The translations under genes were made by a program, and so were the position numbers. This document shows, one piece after another, positions 20,685-34,096 of a stretch of DNA of 64,000 bases. The DNA lies in contig NC_068346.1 in NCBI RefSeq assembly GCF_014633365.1, positions 18,993,030-19,057,029 of the forward strand. The letters are read 5' to 3'. Each line of letters begins with the position of its first letter. Positions within the stretch are counted from its first letter, which is position 1. A model generated the notes under the pieces. It was not told where the DNA came from. It worked only from the letters and a program-made list of their open reading frames with translations, and ran no database searches. The stretch is from Diospyros lotus. Lineage: Eukaryota > Streptophyta > Magnoliopsida > Ericales > Ebenaceae.

Positions 20685-23600
20685 TGTAATACCCCATGTT
20701 TTCTTGAGGTCGCCACGTAATTTAGATGAGTTTTAAATATCAAAAAATTTGTTTGATTGTAAAATAAATCACCTAATCGACGACAGGGAGTCCTTAGAAC
20801 TTAGATGCCAAAGAAAATGGTATGACATCGATGAGCATCACAAGATGAGATTTATGATGCCGAAAGAAATCAAATTCAGGACGATTTTCAGTACAACTAA
20901 GTTATAGCCTGAAAAATTTGAATGATGGTAAGGGACTTCCGGGCAATCCATGGAACCCTGTAGAGGCTCTAATTTTGTGAATAGAACAACCCTTAAATGG
21001 TTTCGGGATGAAACAAAAGGGTTTGCGGTTAAAACATGAATTTGGGGCCTAAGTGTAATTTTAAATTCTAGTTGAAAAGAGGGTGAAAATGATATTTTTT
21101 CTAAATTTCTCAAGCCAAGTGTGAGAGCATGAAACTTAGGGGTTCATGTGGTAAAATATCAAAGTCTGAGGACTTGAAATGTGGGCCAAGATGGCATTTA
21201 GAGAAAGATTGGGGTGGAAGTGTAATTTTTAAAACTTGTTGCCAGAGGTATGACCGATCTAACCGCCGCACATGGAGCCCAAATTCGAAAATGGGACAGC
21301 TGTATCTTGTCAAGGAATGGCCACCATTGTCCTAGGAAGCACATGGGCTACGCAATGGTCGATGATTGGCAGTGAAATGACCGAATTTGGTTGGTGATTG
21401 GCCGAGAAATAGTCAAATTTTGCCTACAGATAGGCGAGGGTTTCGACCGATTATAAAGCATCATATTATGTGAATTTTGGAGTGTTTTGAGAGATTTGAT
21501 AAAGGGATTTTGCTCTAGAGATCTTGGGGAGCATTTCTAGAAATTTTGGAGGGTTTTCGAGATGTTCTAAGGGTGGTATAAAGCTTGGCCCAAAAATGCG
21601 AAGGTCACCGGAGCTAGATCTTTAAATGCCTGATCGAGACACCTCCTGCCACTGATTTGAGCATCCAAGGGTACCATTGAGGTCATCTTGAGGAGTAGGT
21701 TCAAAATATGGAAGAAAAATCATCATCGAAGCATTTTTTCTATCGTCGATCAACGAAGAAGCTGCCGAAGAAGAAGACGCGCGTGAGAAGCACACGCAGA
21801 ACCCACCCGCAGTACACACACCAGTACGTGAAGGCGCGTGAAGTATGAGTAATTTTCAAAAAAGTTTTTAATATTTTTTAGAAAAATAATTTATGAATTA
21901 TGGTGGAGAAAAATTTGGGAAAAACCTTAAGAAGGTATTTTTTTTGGAATTTTCGAGGAGAAAATTGAAAGAAAATAGAGGAAAATTATGGAAAAATTAG
22001 AAAAAAAATATATTGATATTCCTTTGAATAAATATGATAGTTAGGGATCATTGAGGCTCAAGGTTGAGCAATAGTACGTTTGGCACGAGAATCGAGGTAT
22101 GGCACAAATTTTGAGGAATCTCAAGTTAAGGTGAGACTCTGACACCCATACTTCTATTATGTGTGAGACTCCAGTACTCAAACTCCTATTTTGTGTAAAG
22201 CTCCTATTGCACGAATGTGTTTTGAGTAACGTTCCTATTCGCAAACTCCTGTTGTTTTCTTGCATAAAATCATGTTGCATATATATATGAAATGTGTTTC
22301 CCTGGAAATATATGTTGTTGGCTTTCAACTGTTGCATTTATAAAATTCATGTGACCATACTATTGTTGCCTAAAGGGAAAAGTCTGAATATCCCCCGAGA
22401 GGCACTATGCGTGTGCCATTAAGAAAACTCTCGTGGGGAAGAGCGTGAGCCTAGAGTTTTCATGAGTTCTATGAGGTCAGACCAAGATGACATGGTTAGG
22501 GACCTCCCGAGAGGTGTTGTGAGTGCACCATTAAGAAAGTTCTCGTTAGAGGAGGATGACATGTTCATGAGGCACTTTGGAATAGTCCACGTTGTTTCCT
22601 CATACATTTTATACCTGTTCATGTATGTATATAAACTGTTTTGGGGTTCTCATTAGAAGATTCATCATCTAATTGGACTGTTTCCCTAGAATATTCAACA
22701 TTTTAGGTTTGACAAGCGGCTCTAAGGGAAAGGAGATAGTTGAAGAATAAGCTCATTTCGCTTAACGTAGCATGTTTTAGTATGTCTTTACTTATTATGA
22801 AACTATGCAAACCTTAGTATGTTTTGGTTATGTTTGAGATGTTCGGTTATCGCTTTCGAGAAATGGTATCCATGTAATATATTTTGTAGGCGTCCTAAAC
22901 GGTTTCTCATATGATAAATAAAGCATTATGTAACACCCCATCTCCTAGAACTGCCCGAGAAGAGGTGTTACGGGGAAAATAAAATAAACTAACTGATAAT
23001 CTGAAATCTGATACCATATCTGAACATCTCAATCAATTGGAATAAAAAACTCTAAGTCAATACAAACTAAAAAGCATAAACTCTGACTAAGGGACAATCC
23101 CTCAACTGAAATATAAAATAGATTCTTAATCACAACAACTAGGCACATTCGGATACTACTCACAATCACTATTAGACACATCCGAATATGAAATGAAGCA
23201 TCCGGATATGAACAAGAGTTATCTGGATATTACTCACAATAGGCACTGGACTCATCCGGATGTCATACAATCCATCCGGATACATTGCTAAAGCCATCCG
23301 GATATGCCCAAGGGCCATCTGGATGTCACTCACATAAAACTTTTTGACTCATCTGGATAGACTCTATTCCATCCGGATGCTACTCACAAGGTTTGAAAAA
23401 TCCATTCGGATATGGAAGAACTCATCCGGATATCTGCAACTTTTAAACCCAGAACGACGAACACAAAGACTGAAACTTAAATCAAATCTTAATAAAACTA
23501 CACCATTCCGAATTAAAACTTGGGAAAACAAGTCCCAACTGATATGAAACAACTCTAGGAATGATTCGACGATGATATTTACTTGAATCACTGGAAGAAT

Positions 23601-24552
23601 CATGCATGAACTAATATAAACTCACTGTAATGCATATATATTTATATACATATGCATCTGCTGGTTGATATATAAACTGAAAACTGAGCAATGATACTGG
23701 ATAATCTGGAAATAACTCAAAAGAACCTGTAATGGAAGGAATTACAGGAAGAATACTTGCCTTTCAATCTCTCTGATCGGATTGAATGATTCGCTAAGCA
23801 ATTTCCTCCTATGGAAAACTTGAGCCCACTGCTACCTTTCTTGCTCATTGTTCTCCACGGCATGGAGAAAATATGGCTATGGGATTACATATATAGAGAA
23901 AGAGAGCAACCCTAAAAGCCTTCTCTCCATCTCCTAATACAACTAGGATACTTCTCAATCCCAATCCTATTCACATATGGATATCTCAATCCTCCTTACA
24001 TATGGATTCTTAATCCTTTAATCACAATAACTTTAATTAATAATTAAATTCTAATAAACAAATTTCTAAATGACCTTCATGTCCTAGCATTTAATTTTCA
24101 AAATAAATAAAGAATTAAATGCTATTTAAATACTATTCTCTCCATCAAAAATCTAAATTGCTATCTTGGCAAATCCTTTAACTCCAACATTAAAAAGAAA
24201 ATAAATGCTATTATTTTCCTTCAAAATCTTTAAATTGCCACATTAAATAATTAATTGACAAAATCTCTTAATCAAATACTTCAACCATTAATTAAATAAT
24301 TCTTGAATAAATACTGGGCCCTCTAATGGGTTGTTACACATTATGGTTATGTACCATATCAGCTTTGATCTAGCTTCTGCAGTTGTAATTATAACACTTG
24401 TCTTAGCTATTTGAGTTTGATAGGTTGAGAAGATGAAATTGGAATTTTTAGGAATTGTCTGTTGTACATCAGTGGATGTGTTGTGGAAAAAAAAAAAAAA
24501 AGAATTCATAAAACCTAAGTTATTTAACGCAAAAAAAATCAGGGGTGCTACA
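20685..24552 (+). mobile_element. large Ty3/gypsy-type LTR, interrupted by a solo LTR
   Basis: It begins TGTAATACCCCATG and ends AGGGGTGCTACA. Without the nested insertion it is about 2.45 kb. It is clearly related to the LTR at 41419-43226: shared blocks include 'gaaggtcaccgg', 'tgccattaggatc'-like and 'gagaaaaatttgggaaaaa'-like segments and 'aatcgaggt..gcacaaattt'. Flanks CATTG and AAGTT do not match, so I cannot call it a solo LTR. No primer site follows. Probably one LTR of an element otherwise lost. Confidence 0.7.
22929..24338 (-). mobile_element. solo LTR with ATCCGGAT array
   Basis: The segment TGTAACACCCC...GGGTTGTTACA (1410 bp) is flanked by CATTA at 22924-22928 and 24339-24343, a perfect 5-bp duplication. 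Read on the minus strand it starts TGTAACAACCCATTAGAGGG, closely like the LTR at 45023-49026 read on the minus strand (TATAACGACCCATTATTGGG), so minus orientation is likely. About a dozen copies of ATCCGGAT and near variants lie at 23150-23450. A TATA-like CTATATATGTAATCC (minus) lies near 23886-23900. Confidence 0.88.
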
Positions 24553-24619
24553 AAGTTGCGTGATCAAATGCGGAGGTGCATTTGCTTGGATTGAGTTATG
24601 TGTTATATTGGTAGCACAC

Positions 24620-24864
24620 TGCAAAAAACTTGTGCCAATTTTTCCATGTACAACTCCTCACAATGGCTCTTAACCATTAGATCATTGACATAAGCCTCCA
24701 CGGTGGTTCCCAACATGTCTTGAACACTTTATTAATCATCTGCTGATAAGTCACCTATATTCTTTAGCCGAAAGGCTTAACCTTATAATAGTAGGTTCTT
24801 GTTTCTGTGATGAAGGAGGTCTTTTTAGCATTGGGCGGAAACATGCTTATTTGGTGGTACCCAG
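24620..24864 (-). pseudogene. Tat-type RT fragment, cut by the scaffold gap
   Basis: This is the same sequence as 33386-33631, but with extra single-base losses (for example at 24722, 24751 and 24770) that break the frame. GYHQISMFPPNAKKTSF and TYYYKVKPFG are readable on the minus strand. It ends at the run of N. Confidence 0.75.
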
Positions 24865-24964
24865 NNNNNNNNNNNNNNNNNNNNNNNNNNNNNNNNNNNN
24901 NNNNNNNNNNNNNNNNNNNNNNNNNNNNNNNNNNNNNNNNNNNNNNNNNNNNNNNNNNNNNNNN
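24865..24964. other. assembly gap of exactly 100 N
   Basis: A run of 100 N is the usual placeholder for a gap of unknown size between scaffolded contigs. The sequences on its two sides overlap (see the repeat at 24965-33631), so the true gap may be zero or negative. Confidence 0.98.
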
Positions 24965-25300
24965 ATAGCTAAATAAACTGGATGAATTTCGATTGGAGGC
25001 ATATAAGAGTTCCAGGTTATACAAGGAAAGAACCAAAAAATGGCATGATCATCATATTCATAGGAAGCAGTTTGAGGTGGGGCAAAAAGTGTTGTTATTC
25101 AACTCACGCCTCAAGTTATTTCCAAGAAAGTTACTCTCAAGGTGGTCTGGGCTGTTCACTGTTGTCAAAGTGTATCCATACGACACCATTGATGTCACTC
25201 ATGACACTAAGGGTACATTTAAGGTGAATGGACAGTGACTCAAACCATATCTGGGAGATGATTATACCAAGGAAAAGGCATCCACCAAGTTAAGCAATCT
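24965..25300 (+). pseudogene. Athila integrase C-terminus, duplicate copy
   Basis: Same sequence as 16211-16545, beginning abruptly at the gap edge. It encodes GQKVLLFNSRLKLFP and stops at the same place as the first copy. Confidence 0.8.
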
Positions 25301-26590
25301 GGAATGAGTAGCAACCAAGTCAAGCTAATGACTCTAAACAAGCGCTTATTGGGAGCAACCCAATTTTCTATCCTTTCATCTTTATTTTTTTTTAGAGTGT
25401 TGGGTCTAAGGTTAAAGAATGTCTAAGGTTAGGAGAGTTCATCATTCATGGCATGTTAGCAAGCATAGGGCAATGCATCTTTCAACATATAAGGTTAGTC
25501 CATGAGTTGTCATTTAGAGCCTAGGCTCTAACCCAAAAAAACAAATAAATAAAAATAAAATAATAATAATAAAAATAAAAGGGGGTAGCTTGCACCAAGA
25601 TCGTGGCATGCATGCCGCGGCCACATCGCGAGGCAACAGACTTTCTGCTGCTCGCGGCTTGGCCGCAGTATGCATACTACTGCCAGACTGCGCCACAGCA
25701 AGCATGTCGCGACCATACTGCGGTACGGGTCGGCCTTATAGGCCGACACCCTGCCCATTTGTTTTACCTCCTACCCCCTCATTCTCTCTTCCCTCTAAAA
25801 ATTCCCTCAACCCCTTCCTCACCCAGTCTCCATACTATTCTTCTAGCTTGTTATGCATACAAAATAAACAAGATTTTCCTCAAGGACCTCTCCTCTACAC
25901 CCTTTAGTTTCAATATTTGAGGTATGTATGGAAACATTTTAGCATTTTTGTATGGATTGTTGCTCCATTGTGGAAATGGGTGTTGCGTGGTTTGTGAATG
26001 GGAGCAATGATGCTGTGGTTGGTGATTTTGTTGCTATTTTTTGTGCTTTTTTTTGGGGGACCTTTAGTGTATCCTAAGCCCTATTTTCCCTTCTTGCCTT
26101 CAGCATGCACACCAAATGTTCGATGAAATGCCCCAACCAAACATTTTCATACACGTTGCACTATGAGTTGGGGGAGTGGAATGATTTAAGGTTGGGGGAT
26201 ATTATGGCACCTTTGGCTTCTACAAAATATATATATTTATAAAACAAAAAAAAAAAATAAAGAAAAAAGGTAATTGAGAGTAACTGTAGGATACCTAGGG
26301 ATTGAATAAAAGTATTAAGTTTGGAGTGGAATGCAAGTCATAAGAGGGAAAGGAAAACATGACCATTGAAGAGTTGGGTAGCAACAACCTTATGCGTGAT
26401 AAAGAATCCGACTATGCACACACACACGCGCGTCAAGAATGGAATGAGTCCAAAACTGTGGTGGAGCATTACTTGATAACTCATTGTGAATTTTAAAAGA
26501 TACCAAAAATCAAAGACTAATGGGACGGCTATCCAACGTGTGTGTGAGTGATAATCTTGTTCAGGACGACTAAGAGGCTAAGTTTGGGGG

Positions 26591-27407
26591 TGTTTGATCA
26601 TTATTTTTTGCACTCTTATTTAGTTGTCCAAGCTTTGCATGTAAGTATTTAATGAACATGATTGCTACTCATTTTCGACTAAATATTGTCAATATAGGTA
26701 CACATCACATGCAAAGCGTACATGGAATAAAAAGGAACAATTTCAGTGCATGATAGGAGTGGAAATAAAACTTGAAGGCATGGTTAGCTATCAACCCGAA
26801 ATGGGGTGGGGAAAATGAAAGTGGAACAAGAATGAAAAGTGGAAGGAGAAGAAGAAAGTGGCTAAGGAAGAAATCTAGTGGACTACAGTAGTATGCATTC
26901 TACTGTAGAATCGCTGTGTAAGAGTTAGTTTCTGGAGCTTACAGTCTTACAGTGGTATGCATATCGCTGTAAGACCACTTTAGGAACTGCTTTTTGGAGC
27001 CACGGGTTTGCCGCAACAAGCATACCATGGTAGAACCACGGTGGGGTTCAAAGCTTTGCAAAAAGGCCGTTTTAAGCCTGTTTCATTCTAAATCAAATGG
27101 GGATGGACTCCTTCAATGTGCACAACTTTGATAACCTAAAAATCACTATATAAAGACTTATTCTTGAGGGATTTGGGGAGTTTTTTGGATGCAAGAGGAG
27201 CCAACGGAAGATTGAAGGGGTGAAAGAAGGCAACTTGAAGACTATACTCTTGGATTGTATTTTTCTTTTTTTTTTCTCAATCTCTGCTATGGATTCTGAC
27301 TCTTTTCTCTTTCTTTTGATTGTAAGAATGCATTGCTAAGTATTTATAGTTAGGGTGAATGATGAAACCTCGACTTCTAATGGTTTGATTTAAAGTTACT
27401 CGATTTG
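26591..27407 (+). repeat. Athila 3' LTR, truncated, duplicate copy
   Basis: Equivalent of 17836-18647, with the PPT just before it. The start reads TGTTTGATCATT here, a one-base difference within the G/T run. Confidence 0.75.
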
Positions 27408-27819
27408 AAATGATCAAAATTGTTAAAAATTAAATTTTATTAAATTTAATTAAGATAAATTGTAAAGAATATTCTTAAATTTTGACGAAATTACAATTTT
27501 TTTATATTTAAAAAATATCAATAACCACTTCTACTGTTAAATAAAAGAATAAAATTATTAATTTACCCTTTATTCTCTCTTTTCTCTATTATAATTAAAA
27601 AATAAAAAAATTAACCAACTAGACATGTGGTGAACCCATGAACCTAGACAGGATTCACTACACTTGGATTTATCACTGGCATGTAATAAATAGAGAAAGA
27701 AAGATTAAGATTAAGAAGAAAAAAAATAAAACCAATCTGGGTTCACACCTATTATGTTTGTTGCAAAAAATACAATAATAGAAACTTTTTTAGAGTGAGC
27801 AAAGCCGTAGTCTGAGGCT

Positions 27820-29143
27820 GAGCGAGATGGTGGTCTCCGAAAGTACAATTGTTTAAAGGGCTCTCTCGGAGAGAGAGAGCTTCCCTAGATAAGAAAGTTG
27901 GGGAAGGGTTGAGAAGGCCTTACAAAAGGGGCCCCTCGAAGAGGAAGCGTATCTCGAAAAGGTACGTCTAGCCTGGTGCCTGGATTCAGTTGACGGCTTT
28001 CGGAGGGGGCTTGAAACTCCTCTCAGGGAGAAATCTATCGGCTTCCGAAAAGTGAAGGAGTCTTTTTCGAAAACGTGTTTCAAGGGCCTTAGAGAGAACA
28101 TGGGCTATCTCGAAGGAACAAAGATGACGTGGGCTCAGCTTCAGGAAGAACTACAACACGAGACAAATATTAAAAGGCTTGGGAAAGGATCTCCCACAAA
28201 GACCCACCGACGATCAAGTTAGTATGGGAAAAAGGAAAAGCTCATGGAAAGAAATATAAAGGGCTTTGGAAATGAAGTTTGAGAGAATCAAGATTCGATT
28301 ACTAGGTGTTCAAATCCCACCAATCGTGTCGTGCCTTGCCTTTTATAGAAGTCCAGGTTTCAATGACTGATTGGGACATGTGTGCAACGACCTTGCTAGC
28401 CTCTTGGAGAGGCTTTTCCAAGAGGCTTGCCCGAGAAAGAAGCCTCTCGAAAGGGCTCATTCGAGAGTCTTTTTGAGAGAGTCCATCGACAACTGTCGAA
28501 AAGCCTCTGCAGCCTTCTCCTCGAGAGCTTTCTCTTCGAGATAACTCTCTCAGCGAGAACTCTCTAGGGAGAGAGAGAGAGAGGTCCGAAATATTTAGGT
28601 GAATGCAGAGAGTAGATCATTTTTGAAATATTTGCCTTCGTGAGCTGTGCCATTTTGGCATCCCGAGGGTCCTCTTATAAATATGCCATTGCCATAATAA
28701 ACTTTTCTACGCTTACTATATTCTCGGCCCCCAACTTTTGCTCTCTCTATAATTTTCTCTCCGTAAGAAAATCCACCTCGACTCTTTTCTCAAAGAGATT
28801 TCTTCATCTCTTTGAAAGAATTCAGGTTACCATTCAAAAGGATTTCTTCTCTTCGAAAGATTTTTTCATTTTTCCAAGTCAACTATTCTGCCATTCGAAA
28901 GATTCTTCCTTCTTTCGAAAGGATTTTAGCTATTCCTCAAGGCACATTCATTTCTTCCCAAAGTAATCCACTTCTGTTTGAGAGGAGGTCCTTTCTTTCC
29001 GAGAGGTAGCCTTCTCGATATGATAATTTCTTCCAGAGAGGACCCTTTCCGCGATTGGCCTCCCAGAGAGAAAATTTGCTTTCTTTCTCCGTTAGTCTTA
29101 GCCAATCTAGTTTGACTTATTTCTTTTTTTCTTCCTTAGGGTC
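27820..29143 (+). mobile_element. palindrome-rich LTR-like segment, duplicate copy
   Basis: Equivalent of 19061-20383, with the same CTCTCGAGAG/TTCGAAAG words and the TATA box (CTTATAAATATGCC) near 28674. Confidence 0.4.
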
Positions 29144-29353
29144 ATGGCCAACGTTAAAATATACCATAGAGAGACTGACAAAAATAGGGTTACCCAGGCT
29201 TACCTCAAGGGCACACCTTCTCAGATGTTGGAAGACGATGTCGCTCTTTTTCGTAGTAATCATAGGATACTATCTGGGTACCAAACTAGGATTCCTCGAC
29301 AGGCAAAAAATTGTGTGGCCAGCACGGAGGAGAGTTGGGTGAGCATTTTTTAA
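29144..29353 (+). CDS. short ORF of unknown function, duplicate copy
   Basis: Identical 69-codon ORF to 20383-20592. Identity here says nothing about selection, because the whole 8.7 kb is nearly identical. Confidence 0.3.
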   Translation: MANVKIYHRETDKNRVTQAYLKGTPSQMLEDDVALFRSNHRILSGYQTRIPRQAKNCVASTEESWVSIF

Positions 29354-29445
29354 GTCAGCTTTAGCCACGGCTTTAACCTTCCCCTTCATGACTTCAACCT
29401 TCGATTAACTTGTATCTTTTATGGGATGGCCTCAATCTTGCATTG

Positions 29446-32400
29446 TGTAATACCCCATGTTTTCTTGAGGTCGCCACGTAATTTAGATGAGTTTTAAATA
29501 TCAAAAAATTTGTTTGATTGTAAAATAAATCACCTAATCGACGACAGGGAGTTCCTTAGAACTTAGATGCCAAAGAAAATGGTATGACATCGATGAGCAT
29601 CACAAGATGAGATTTATGATGCCGAAAGAAATCAAATTCAGGACGATTTTCAGTACAACTAAGTTATAGCCTGAAAAATTTGAATGATGGTAAGGGACTT
29701 CCGGGCAATCCATGGAACCCTGTAGAGGCTCTAATTTTGTGAATAGAACAACCCTTAAATGGTTTCGGGATGAAACAAAAGGGTTTGCGGTTAAAACATG
29801 AATTTGGGGCCTAAGTGTAATTTTAAATTCTAGTTGAAAAGAGGGTGAAAATGATATTTTTTCTAAATTTCTCAAGCCAAGTGAGAAGCATGAAACTTAG
29901 GGGTTCATGTGGTAAAATATCAAAGTCTGAGGACTTGAAATGTGGGCCAAGATGGCATTTAGAGAAAGATTGGGGTGGAAGTGTAATTTTTAAAACTTGT
30001 TGCCAGAGGTATGACCGATCTAACCGCCGCACATGGAGCCCAAATTCGAAAATGGGACAGCTGTATCTTGTCAAGGAATGGCCACCATTGTCCTAGGAAG
30101 CACATGGGCTACGCAATGGTCGATGATTGGCAGTGAAATGACCGAATTTGGTTGGTGATTGGCCGAGAAATAGTCAAATTTTGCCTACAGATAGGCGAGG
30201 GTTTCGACCGATTATAAAGCATCATATTATGTGAATTTTGGAGTGTTTTGAGAGATTTGATAAAGGGATTTTGCTCTAGAGATCTTGGGGAGCATTTCTA
30301 GAAATTTTGGAGGGTTTTCGAGATGTTCTAAGGGTGGTATAAAGCTTGGCCCAAAAATGCGAAGGTCACCGGAGCTAGATCTTTAAATGCCTGATCGAGA
30401 CACCTCCTGCCACTGATTTGAGCATCCAAGGGTACCATTGAGGTCATCTTGAGGAGTAGGTTCAAAATATGGAAGAAAAATCATCATCGAAGCATTTTTT
30501 CTATCGTCGATCAACGAAGAAGCTGCCGAAGAAGAAGACGCGCGTGAGAAGCACACGCAGAACCCACCCGCAGTACACACACCAGTACGTGAAGGCGCGT
30601 GAAGTATGAGTAATTTTCAAAAAAGTTTTTAATATTTTTTAGAAAAATAATTTATGAATTATGGTGGAGAAAAATTTGGGAAAAACCTTAAGAAGGTATT
30701 TATTTTGGAATTTTCGAGGAGAAAATTGAAAGAAAATAGAGGAAAATTATGGAAAAATTAGAAAAAATAAATATTGATATTCCTTTGAATAAATATGATA
30801 GTTAGGGATCATTGAGGCTCAAGGTTGAGCAATAGTACGTTTGGCACGAGAATCGAGGTATGGCACAAATTTTGAGGAATCTCAAGTTAAGGTGAGACTC
30901 TGACACCCATACTTCTATTATGTGTGAGACTCCAGTACTCAAACTCCTATTTTGTGTAAAGCTCCTATTGCACGAATGTGTTTTGAGTAACGTTCCTATT
31001 CGCAAACTCCTGTTGTTTTCTTGCATAAAATCATGTTGCATATATATATGAAATGTGTTTCCCTGGAAATATATGTTGTTGGCTTTCAACTGTTGCATTT
31101 ATAAAATTCATGTGACCATACTATTGTTGCCTAAAGGGAAAAGTCTGAATATCCCCCGAGAGGCACTATGCGTGTGCCATTAAGAAAACTCTCGTGGGGA
31201 AGAGCGTGAGCCTAGAGTTTTCATGAGTTCTATGAGGTCAGACCAAGATGACATGGTTAGGGACCTCCCGAGAGGTGTTGTGAGTGCACCATTAAGAAAG
31301 TTCTCGTTAGAGGAGGATGACATGTTCATGAGGCACTTTGGAATAGTCCACGTTGTTTCCTCATACATTTTATACCTGTTCATGTATGTATATAAACTGT
31401 TTTGGGGTTCTCATTAGAAGATTCATCATCTAATTGGACTGTTTCCCTAGAATATTCAAACATTTTAGGTTTGACAAGCGGCTCTAAGGGAAAGGAGATA
31501 GTTGAAGAATAAGCTCATTTCGCTTAACGTAGCATGTTTTAGTATGTCTTTACTTATTATGAAACCTATGCAAACCTTAGTATGTTTTGGTTATGTTTGA
31601 GATGTTCGGTTATCGCTTTCGAGAAATGGTATCCATGTAATATATTTTGTAGGCGTCCTAAACGGTTTCTCATATGATAAATAAAGCATTATGTAACACC
31701 CCATCTCCTAGAACTGCCCGAGAAGAGGTGTTACGGGGAAAATAAAATAAACTAACTGATAATCTGAAATCTGATACCATATCTGAACATCTCAATCAAT
31801 TGGAATAAAAAACTCTAAGTCAATACAAACTAAAAAGCATAAACTCTGACTAAGGGACAATCCCTCAACTGATATATAAAATAGATTCTTAATCACAACA
31901 ACTAGGCACATTCGGATACTACTCACAATCACTATTAGACACATCCGAATATGAAAATGAAGCATCCGGATATGAACAAGAGTTATCTGGATATTACTCA
32001 CAATAGGCACTGGACTCATCCGGATGTCATACAATCCATCCGGATACATTGCTAAAGCCATCCGGATATGCCCAAGGGCCATCTGGATGTCACTCACATA
32101 AAACTTTTTGACTCATCTGGATAGACTCTATTCCATCCGGATGCTACTCACAAGGTTTGAAAAATCCATTCGGATATGGAAGAACTCATCCGGATATCTG
32201 CAACTTTTAAACCCAGAACGACGAACACAAAGACTGAAACTTAAATCAAATCTTAATAAAACTACACCATTCCGAATTAAAACTTGGGAAAACAAGTCCC
32301 AACTGATATGAAACAACTCTAGGAATGATTCGACGATGATATTTACTTGAATCACTGGAAGAATCATGCATGAACTAATATAAACTCACTGTAATGCATA

Positions 32401-33315
32401 TATATTTATATACATATGCATCTGCTGGTTGATATATAAACTGAAAACTGAGCAATGATACTGGATAATCTGGAAATAACTCAAAAGAACCTGTAATGGA
32501 AGGAATTACAGGAAGAATACTTGCCTTTCAATCTCTCTGATCGGATTGAATGATTCGCTAAGCAATTTCCTCCTATGGAAAACTTGAGCCCACTGCTACC
32601 TTTCTTGCTCATTGTTCTCCACGGCATGGAGAAAATATGGCTATGGGATTACATATATAGAGAAAGAGAGCAACCCTAAAAGCCTTCTCTCCATCTCCTA
32701 ATACAACTAGGATACTTCTCAATCCCAATCCTATTCACATATGGATATCTCAATCCTCCTTACATATGGATTCTTAATCCTTTAATCACAATAACTTTAA
32801 TTAATAATTAAATTCTAATAACAAATTTCTAAATGACCTTCATGTCCTAGCATTTAATTTTCAAAATAAATAAAGAATTAAATGCTATTTAAATACTATT
32901 CTCTCCATCAAAAATCTAAATTGCTATCTTGGCAAATTCCTTTAACTCCAACATTAAAAAGAAATAAATGCTATTATTTTCCTTCAAAATCTTTAAATTG
33001 CCACATTAAATAATTAATTGACAAAATCTCTTAATCAAATACTTCAACCATTAATTAAATAATTCTTGAATAAATACTGGGCCCTCTAATGGGTTGTTAC
33101 ACATTATGGTTATGTACCATATCAGCTTTGATCTAGCTTCTGCAGTTGTAATTATAACACTTGTCTTAGCTATTTGAGTTTGATAGGTTGAGAAGATGAA
33201 ATTGGAATTTTTAGGAATTGTATGTTGTACATCAGTGGATGTGTTGTGGAAAAAAAAAAAAAAAGAATTCATAAAACCTAAGTTATTTAACGCCAAAAAA
33301 ATCAGGGGTGCTACA
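29446..33315 (+). mobile_element. large Ty3/gypsy-type LTR, duplicate copy
   Basis: Equivalent of 20685-24552: TGTAATACCCCATG to AGGGGTGCTACA, interrupted by the nested solo LTR at 31692-33101. Confidence 0.7.
31692..33101 (-). mobile_element. solo LTR with ATCCGGAT array, duplicate copy
   Basis: Equivalent of 22929-24338, again with CATTA on both sides (31687-31691 and 33102-33106) and the same 1410-bp length. Confidence 0.85.
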
Positions 33316-33385
33316 AAGTTGCGTGATCAAATGCCGGAGGTGCATTTGCTTGGATTGAGTTATGTGTTATATTGGTAGCACACTG

Positions 33386-34010
33386 CAAAAACTTGTGCCA
33401 ATTTTTCCATGTACAACTCCTCACAATGGCTCTTAACCATTAGATCATTGACATAAGCCTCCACGGTGGTTCCCAACATGTCCTTGAACACTTTATTAAT
33501 CATCTGCTGATAAGTCACCCCTATATTCTTTAGCCCGAAAGGCTTAACCTTATAATAGTAGGTTCTTGTTTCTGTGATGAAGGAGGTCTTTTTAGCATTG
33601 GGCGGAAACATGCTTATTTGGTGGTACCCAGAGAACACATATAAGAAACTCAACATATGGTATCCCGAAGTATCATCAACCAAACGGTCAATATGAGGAA
33701 GGGATATAAATCCTTCGGGCATGCCTTATTCAAGTCAGTGAAGTCCACATAGACTTGCCATTTCCCACTGGTCTTCCTTACCATCATGACATTGGCGAGC
33801 CAATCAGAAAGTGGACCTCATGTATAAATCTAGCTTTCAGGAGTTTGTCAACTTCCTCTTTGAGGGTTGACAACCTATCAAGTGCAATGTTCCTTTTCTT
33901 TTGTTTTACAAGCTTGGCTCCTAACTTTATGTTTAGCTGATGGGAGATCATTTGCAGATTGATTCCCGATGTATCCATTGGCATCCATGCAAAAATGTTC
34001 GCATTATTTC
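33386..34010 (-). pseudogene. Tat-type gypsy reverse transcriptase, 5' half (broken)
   Basis: Minus-strand RT blocks of the Tat lineage are readable in order: MPMDTSGINLQMISHQLNI, LKEEVDKLLKARFIHEVHF (about 33797-33855), then after a frameshift FSGYHQISMFPPNAKKTSF (about 33580-33636), YYYKVKPFGLKNIGVTYQQM and AYVNDLMVKS (about 33430-33460). The catalytic YVDD is YVND. Similarity stops near 33386, about 70 bp from the end of the LTR at 33315. The rest of RT, RNase H and integrase are absent. Confidence 0.85.
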
Positions 34011-34096
34011 ATAAGCACTGTATAATCTCCTACTTCTTTTTCGGTGGCAAATAGCTCCCAACATAAACCAAATTTTCTTCATTATCCTAGTAGAGT

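Larger units (their letters stand above)
24965..33631 (+). repeat. second copy of 16211-24864 (probable contig overlap)
   Basis: The sequence right of the gap begins at the equivalent of 16211 and repeats everything up to the base where the left contig ends: 24864 equals 33631. Lengths are 8654 and 8667 bp. Differences I saw are almost all 1-2 base indels, many in homopolymers, with few substitutions. It holds the Athila integrase end (24965-25300), PPT and truncated LTR, the palindrome-rich segment, the short ORF and the nested LTR pair. A real tandem duplication is possible, but it would have to start and stop exactly at the two contig ends. Confidence 0.85.

Noticed and set aside
23150..23450. 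CRISPR-like array
   Set aside because: Repeats are 8-12 bp degenerate palindromes with variable short spacers in a plant LTR; there are no conserved direct repeats of CRISPR length.
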